Source: Lentzea pudingi (GTDB lineage: Bacteria > Actinomycetota > Actinomycetes > Mycobacteriales > Pseudonocardiaceae). Taken from it: a stretch of 64,000 bases of DNA. The stretch is taken from positions 186,001 through 250,000 of the forward strand of contig NZ_BMNC01000003.1 in assembly GCF_014646255.1 (NCBI RefSeq), read 5' to 3'. Positions 60,115 to 64,000 of this stretch are shown piece after piece; the stretch's first letter is position 1, and each line of letters opens with the position of its first letter. The position numbers were made by a program, and so were the translations under genes. Below the pieces are notes generated by a model, which was not told where the DNA came from, ran no database searches, and saw nothing but the letters and a program-made list of their open reading frames with translations.

Positions 60115-60939
60115 GCCGAGCCGCTTGCCGTAGCGCCGGGTCAGCCGGACGACCGCCGTCGACACGGGGGCGACCGCCACGTCGAGCAGCCGGCTGACCG
60201 GTGCGAACGAACCGAGCCGCGCGATCTCCCACCAGCGCGGCACGGCCACGGTACGAGACCTCCTGGAAATCAAGCACTTCTCGACCGCGCGGGCGACGTG
60301 CTCGGGATCGGAGCCGGCGGACAGGCGCCGCCGTGCCGACCGTTCGGTGGGCCTGCCGTCGAGGTCGCGCGTGAGCCACTCCGTGCGGATCGGCCCGGGA
60401 CAGACGGCGTGCACCTTGACCCCGCGCGGCACCTCGCGCCGCAACCCGAGCGCCAGGCCCAGCACGCCCGCTTTCGTGGCGGAGTACAACGACAACGGCG
60501 GCACCGGAGCCCACGCGCCGATCGACGACATCATCACCACGTGTCCGCCGCGGGCACCGAACAGCGGCAGCACCAGCCGGGTCAGCTCCGCCACGGCGGT
60601 GAAGTTCACGTCCACGAGGCTCGTCACCTGATCACCGTCGAGGTCGGCGAGCTTCGCGACGCGCCCCTGACCGGCGTTGTTCACCAGCGCGTCGATGCGG
60701 CCGAAGTGTTCGACGACGGCACGCACGAGCAGCGCGCGGTCGGCCGGATCGGTGACGTCGCACCGCATTCCCCACGCCTCGGGCATCTCCGCCAGTGCGG
60801 CGTCGAGCCGCTCCTGGTCACGTCCGCAGATCGCGACCCGCGCGCCGCCGCGCACCAGACGCCGGGCGGTGACGCGGCCGATGCCGGCCGAACCTCCGGT
60901 GACGAGAACGACGGTGCCTTCCAGTGATCGCATGCTCAC
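60082..60939 (-). CDS. SDR family oxidoreductase
   Basis: A 285-residue classical short-chain dehydrogenase. It has VVLVTGGSAGIGRVTAR as the cofactor loop, NNAG in LVNNAGQGR, a catalytic Ser in MMSSIGAWA and YSATK. The extended C-terminus (RRSRTVAVPRWWEIARLGSF) is typical of a membrane-leaning actinobacterial group that acts on lipids or polyketides. Its ATG overlaps the stop of a truncated type III PKS gene, so the two were once an operon. The substrate is unknown. Confidence 0.9.
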   Translation of the reverse strand: MSMRSLEGTVVLVTGGSAGIGRVTARRLVRGGARVAICGRDQERLDAALAEMPEAWGMRCDVTDPADRALLVRAVVEHFGRIDALVNNAGQGRVAKLADLDGDQVTSLVDVNFTAVAELTRLVLPLFGARGGHVVMMSSIGAWAPVPPLSLYSATKAGVLGLALGLRREVPRGVKVHAVCPGPIRTEWLTRDLDGRPTERSARRRLSAGSDPEHVARAVEKCLISRRSRTVAVPRWWEIARLGSFAPVSRLLDVAVAPVSTAVVRLTRRYGKRLGSPSRDGRTAQ

Positions 60940-61165
60940 CTCGCGCGCAGAAGCGTGATGTACAGGGTCAGTCCCGGACCGAACGCCATGGCCACCACCG
61001 GGTCACCCGGCTGTGGCGCACTGGTCCGGAGCAGGTGGTCGAGCACCATCAGCACCGTGGCCGACGAGCAGTTGCCGTGCTCGCGCAGCACGTGCCGCGA
61101 CGGTTCGAGCGCTCCGGGCCGCAGCCCGAGCTCGACGGTGTCGAGGACGCACGGCCAGCGGAGCG
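60936..61165 (-). pseudogene. C-terminal remnant of a type III polyketide synthase
   Basis: About 75 codons encode VLDTVELGLRPGALEPSRHV, HGNCSSATVLMVLDHLL and PVVAMAFGPGLTLYITLLRA. This is the C-terminus of chalcone/stilbene-synthase-like enzymes, including the catalytic Asn in GNCSSATV. The N-terminal three quarters with the catalytic Cys and His are missing. Upstream of about 61165 the frame runs on without homology. The stop overlaps the SDR start. Confidence 0.8.
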
Positions 61166-61290
61166 GATCGCGGGCGAACTTCACCGCGTTGCTCGCGGTG
61201 GCGGTCGTGGACGTCGTTCTCCTGATCATCACCGGGGGAGTGGAGCTCTGAGTACGCCCGGCTACCCGTGCCGCTACCGCGCAAACGGGG

Positions 61291-62010
61291 TCAGCGGCCT
61301 GGTTCCGGCAGCTTCCCGGTCATCGTGAGCTGCTCGGCGATGTCGCGCAGCTTGACGTTGGTGTGCTGGCTGGCGCGGGTGAGCACGGCGAACGCCTGGT
61401 CGGCGCTGAGCCTGTGGCGCTCCATCAGGATTCCCTTGGCCTGACCGATCAGGTCACGGGTGTGCACGGCCGCCGCGAGCTGCTCGCGCTCCTGGACGGA
61501 GGCCAGCGCGATCGCCGCGTGCCCCGCGAACAGGCTGCCGACGTGCTGCGACTCCTCGTCGAACGCCGCGGTCTCGTGCGAGTAGAGGTTGAGGGCGCCC
61601 AGGTCCTCGTCCTGCACGTAGAGCTGGAACGACAACATGCTGCCGACGTCCAGCTCCGCCACTCGCCGCCCGAACGCCCGCCATCGTTCGTCGTTGACGA
61701 CGTCGGGCACGGAGACGATCAGCTGGTCGAACAGGGCGGTCAGGCAGGGGCCCTCACCGGTGTCGAACTGCGCCTGGTCCACGTCGCAGGCCAGTTGACC
61801 GGTCGCGGCGACGGTGCTGATCTCCTTCCTGCCGACCACGGTCATGATGCCGGCGTGCACGGCTCCCGGGATGGTCCCGACGGCCGCGTGCACGATCGCG
61901 TCCATGGTCTCCTGCTCGCCCCGCTGCCGCTGGAGGGCGCGCGCGATGCCGGTCAGGTGTCCGGCCAGGTCCTTCTCTCCGTCGGCGGACTCTGCGCTGT
62001 TGTCGGGCAT
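61291..62010 (-). CDS. GAF-ANTAR regulator
   Basis: A 239-residue protein with an N-terminal GAF domain (about 30-165; TIPGAVHAGIMTV, FDTGEGPCLTALFD, SFQLYVQDEDLGALNLYS) and a C-terminal ANTAR RNA-binding domain (about 175-232; LIGQAKGILMERHRLSADQA, FAVLTRASQHTNVKLRDIAE). ANTAR proteins prevent transcription termination by binding paired hairpins in leader RNA. The GAF domain probably senses a small ligand. No clear ribosome-binding site marks the start; ATG 62010 is chosen from domain boundaries. It lies next to partner-switch genes. Confidence 0.88.
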   Translation of the reverse strand: MPDNSAESADGEKDLAGHLTGIARALQRQRGEQETMDAIVHAAVGTIPGAVHAGIMTVVGRKEISTVAATGQLACDVDQAQFDTGEGPCLTALFDQLIVSVPDVVNDERWRAFGRRVAELDVGSMLSFQLYVQDEDLGALNLYSHETAAFDEESQHVGSLFAGHAAIALASVQEREQLAAAVHTRDLIGQAKGILMERHRLSADQAFAVLTRASQHTNVKLRDIAEQLTMTGKLPEPGR

Positions 62011-62137
62011 GAGAAGAGGGGTACCCCGAAACAGGCTCCGCCAGTCGTGGACGACAACACGATTGAACGCGCCCGGACGTGAGTGCAGTTCGGGTTCCAT
62101 GACGGCGGAGTGAACTCTTCCCAGATCACGAGGGCGC

Positions 62138-62163
62138 GGTTGTACCTCGCAGCGAATGGGCAT
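62138..62163 (+). promoter_or_regulatory. Weak SigB/SigF-like promoter upstream of the STAS gene
   Basis: GTTG (62139-62142), a 15-nt spacer and GGGCAT (62158-62163) differ from the consensus at one base in each box but keep the exact spacing of the stronger sites. Confidence 0.4.
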
Positions 62164-62282
62164 AGCGTGGGGAGGGATTTCGCAAACATCGATCATTTCA
62201 GGCGAGGTAGTACTACGGGTTTTCCGGGTGGGGCAGCGGCTCGCGTCGGCGCTTTTCGCGGTGGGCCGATCGGAGCGTCACG

Positions 62283-62687
62283 ATGAATCATCATTTCGAC
62301 GAGCCACCGGACGTGCTGAACACCCGGATCGTCACACTCGGCGAGGTCGTGGTGGTCGAGCTGGCCGGCGAGCTCGACATGCTGACCTTCGAGGAACCGC
62401 TCGCCAGGGTGCTCGAGGTCCTGGACCAGGCCCCGTCCGGACTCGCGATCGACCTCCGCGCGGTGAGCTTCTTCGGCTCCTCCGGCATCAACCTGTTGCT
62501 GACCGTGCAGGAACGGGCCGGGCGGGACGGCATCCCCCTCGGAGTCGTCGCGGACCAGCCCGCCGTGCTGCGACCGCTGGCGATGACCATGGTCGACCGG
62601 CAGCTCGCGATGTTCACTGACCGGAGCGACGCGCTCCTCGCACTCCACGCGCTGCCCGCTGTCAAGCGGTTCGGCGGTAGCCGGTAG
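62283..62687 (+). CDS. STAS-domain anti-anti-sigma factor
   Basis: A 134-residue STAS protein. The phosphorylatable Ser is in VSFFGSSGINLLLTVQ, and the strand VVVVELAGELDMLTFEEPLA is family-typical. In partner switching it sequesters an anti-sigma kinase when unphosphorylated, which frees the sigma factor. Its 3' end abuts a convergent HATPase gene that could encode its partner. A weak stress-type promoter lies upstream. Confidence 0.9.
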   Translation: MNHHFDEPPDVLNTRIVTLGEVVVVELAGELDMLTFEEPLARVLEVLDQAPSGLAIDLRAVSFFGSSGINLLLTVQERAGRDGIPLGVVADQPAVLRPLAMTMVDRQLAMFTDRSDALLALHALPAVKRFGGSR

Positions 62688-63095
62688 TCAGACCGTGCCG
62701 GGGCAGGGGACGAGCGCCCAGACGGACTTCCCGAGGGCCCGCCGCACGACGCCCCACCGCTGCGCGAGCTCGTCGACGAGGATCAGGCCGCGGCCTCGTC
62801 CCGAATCGGCTGACCACGGCCGCAGTACCGGGCGTTTCGACGAGGAGTCGTCGACCTCGATCCCGACGACGTGCGGCCTGGCCCACTCGTACAGGTGGAG
62901 TTGTGCCGGGAAGCGACCGTGGTCGTAGACGTTCGACACCAGTTCGGTGATCACCAGTACCACGTCGAGGGCATCGTCGTCGTGCAGAGTGGACAGGGCC
63001 GAAAGCGCCCACCGGCGAATTGCGGTGATGTCGGCGACACCGCCGTCGAGTTCCAGGACCCGCGAGGTGTCCGGAGGCTTTTCGCCGTTCGTCAA
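62688..63095 (-). CDS. RsbW-like HATPase anti-sigma factor/serine kinase
   Basis: A 135-residue GHKL-ATPase. The N-box is ELVSNVYDHG, the G1-like region VVGIEVDDSS, and the G2 box ADSGRGRGLILVDELAQRWG. Such proteins bind a SigB/SigF-type sigma factor or phosphorylate STAS proteins. A promoter GTTT-N15-GGGTAG lies upstream, consistent with feedback control by the sigma factor it restrains. It is convergent with one STAS gene and downstream of another on the same strand. Confidence 0.9.
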   Translation of the reverse strand: MTNGEKPPDTSRVLELDGGVADITAIRRWALSALSTLHDDDALDVVLVITELVSNVYDHGRFPAQLHLYEWARPHVVGIEVDDSSSKRPVLRPWSADSGRGRGLILVDELAQRWGVVRRALGKSVWALVPCPGTV

Positions 63096-63122
63096 AATGC
63101 CGCACCCTTCGTCGCGGTTAAC

Positions 63123-63147
63123 CTACCCCGCGACATTCGGGCGAAAC
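63123..63147 (-). promoter_or_regulatory. SigB/SigF-type promoter of the HATPase gene
   Basis: On the minus strand GTTT (63147-63144), a 15-nt spacer and GGGTAG (63128-63123) lie 28 bp upstream of the start codon. It is identical in boxes and spacing to the sites at 38934 and 56798. Confidence 0.65.
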
Positions 63148-63162
63148 GTCGGCGAATTCCGT

Positions 63163-63579
63163 TCAGCCCGCCGCTCTGCCGCCCCCGCTCACGCGCAGGG
63201 CGCGCTCGACGTCCGGACACAGCTCGAACACCTGGTCCAGCCCGGACACCGTGAGCGGGCGCACCACCTTCCGGTGCGCCGCCACGATCCGCAACGGGGT
63301 CCGCGCGGCTCGGGCGGCGCGGTGGTGCTCCAGCAGCTCGTCGAGGCCGCTGGACCCGAGGAAGGTGACCCCGGACAGGTCCACGACCACCGGGAACGGC
63401 GGCGTCGCGATCGCCAGCGCGACCCGCAGCTCCTGCCGGAGCACGGCCACCGTGTCCTGGTCGATCTCGCCGGTGACCCGCACGACGACGGAGAGCGCGT
63501 GGACCTCACGCTGCACCTGCAGCTGGAGGTGGGAGGTTTCGATCACAGCGGAGACTCCTCGTCCCTCGCCATCCGACAT
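63163..63579 (-). CDS. STAS-domain anti-anti-sigma factor (second)
   Basis: A 138-residue STAS protein with GVTFLGSSGLDELLEHH carrying the phosphorylatable Ser and VVVRVTGEIDQDTVAVLRQE as the N-terminal strand/helix. It lies directly upstream of the HATPase gene on the same strand, 67 bp away, and is likely one of its antagonists. Two STAS proteins flanking one HATPase suggest two inputs into the same switch. Confidence 0.9.
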   Translation of the reverse strand: MSDGEGRGVSAVIETSHLQLQVQREVHALSVVVRVTGEIDQDTVAVLRQELRVALAIATPPFPVVVDLSGVTFLGSSGLDELLEHHRAARAARTPLRIVAAHRKVVRPLTVSGLDQVFELCPDVERALRVSGGGRAAG

Positions 63580-63674
63580 GGGATGTAAGGACGCAGCTGC
63601 ACGCTGAACTGCTCACCTCGAACTGTAGCCGACGAAACGAAGACCGCAACCGCTCCGGCGCGGCGGGCCCGCGT

Positions 63675-64000
63675 TCAACGCCTCCGATACCGCGCCAGGG
63701 CCGCGCCGCCGGGGAACGTCCGGGTCTCCACCAGGGTCAGCTCCACGAAGCCGGCCAGCTCGGTGAAGAACGGCGTGCCGCCGCCCACCAGGACCGGGTG
63801 GGTGACGACCTCGTACTCGTCGACGAGCCCGGCACGCACGGCCGTCCCGGCCAGCGTCGCACCACCGACCCTCATCGGCCCGCCGTCCTCCGCCCTGAGC
63901 CGGGCGATCTCGGCGATCGCGTCGCCCGTGACCACGCGGGTGTTCCAGCCGGCCTCGAACGCCGTGGAGGAGAACACCACCTTCGGCGTGTCCCGCCAGT
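63675..64000 (-). CDS. Dihydrofolate reductase family (RibD C-terminal-like) protein, partial
   Basis: The C-terminal part (about 108 residues, running off the right edge) of a RibD_C/DHFR-like reductase. It has KVVFSSTAFEAGWN, then MRVGGATLAGTAVRAGLVDE and THPVLVGGGTPFFTEL, typical of the YyaP/YwjB-type group common in actinobacteria. The NADPH-binding N-terminus lies outside the window. The physiological substrate of these stand-alone proteins is unknown. Confidence 0.85.
   Translation of the reverse strand, partial: WRDTPKVVFSSTAFEAGWNTRVVTGDAIAEIARLRAEDGGPMRVGGATLAGTAVRAGLVDEYEVVTHPVLVGGGTPFFTELAGFVELTLVETRTFPGGAALARYRRR

Noticed and set aside
61180..61251. Hydrophobic plus-strand tail (VVDVVLLIITGGVEL) as a membrane-protein remnant
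   Set aside because: Too short to identify, and explained by the complement of the decayed PKS upstream region.
62021..62026. GGGTAC on the minus strand before the GAF-ANTAR gene as a further stress-sigma -10 box
   Set aside because: No GTTT-like -35 box lies 14-16 bp upstream, and the box is only about ten bases from the start codon.

Overview
The window is very GC-rich, uses many GTG and TTG starts, and has dense operons joined by ATGA or GTGA stop-start overlaps. It carries typical actinobacterial families (DUF6510, DUF4342, DUF6221-like, SARP-type BTAD protein, GAF-ANTAR protein). This points to a filamentous actinomycete, most likely Pseudonocardiaceae (Lentzea/Lechevalieria/Saccharothrix type); the genus is an inference. 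Most of the window reads as chromosomal accessory or specialised metabolism. No phage, plasmid, CRISPR or rRNA/tRNA feature was recognised.

Left part (1-25.7 kb). lgt is followed by a secreted GH2 glycosidase and then a scarred stretch holding a frameshifted methyltransferase and two gene starts cut off against each other. A molybdo-oxidoreductase/flavin reductase/zinc-ribbon/HAD operon comes next. A secreted carbohydrate region (8.6-18 kb) holds a PA14-GH2-LamG enzyme, a LacI regulator, a discoidin/beta-helix protein, a DUF1996-DUF305 pair and an MFS exporter. It is marked by five copies of one palindrome, GAGAGCGCTCTC or near variants, which is probably the operator of that LacI protein. 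From 19.8 to 25.7 kb lie redox genes: fur-catalase, a GATase-MOSC pair, and a MarR protein with a Cys/His tail divergent from protoglobin, a thioredoxin-like protein and an AhpD-like protein.

Middle (25.7-38.9 kb). A DeoR regulator faces a five-gene galactosamine/tagatose-type catabolic operon (AgaS isomerase, sugar kinase, EamA transporter, PfkB kinase, class II aldolase). Next comes a shikimate/dehydroshikimate catabolic locus (MHS transporter, TetR, shikimate dehydrogenase, QsuB-like dehydroshikimate dehydratase). Then follows an uncharacterised three-gene module of two membrane proteins and one small soluble protein, in which two of the proteins share a Gly/Asn/Gln-rich, amyloid-like motif.

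Right part (39-52 kb). A tightly packed cluster makes and attaches ADP-heptose-type sugars. It contains GmhA, GmhB, an HldE-like fusion, two GT9 heptosyltransferase-like proteins, GT2 and GT4 enzymes, a NodU-type carbamoyltransferase, UDP-glucose dehydrogenase, a UXS-like epimerase, an aldehyde dehydrogenase and an SDR. The expected product is a carbamoylated, heptose- and uronate/pentose-containing surface glycan or glycoconjugate.

52-64 kb is a stress region: Mn-catalase with an NRAMP Mn importer, small membrane-associated stress proteins, STAS and HATPase partner-switch proteins, and a GAF-ANTAR regulator. It also holds a degenerate tandem-repeat array and a type III PKS remnant. Five promoters of the form GTTT-N14/15-GGGTA(G/T/C) lie in front of the glycan cluster, the aldehyde dehydrogenase, a small orphan gene, the stress operon and the HATPase gene. 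This suggests that a SigB/SigF-type general-stress sigma factor ties the right half of the window together.
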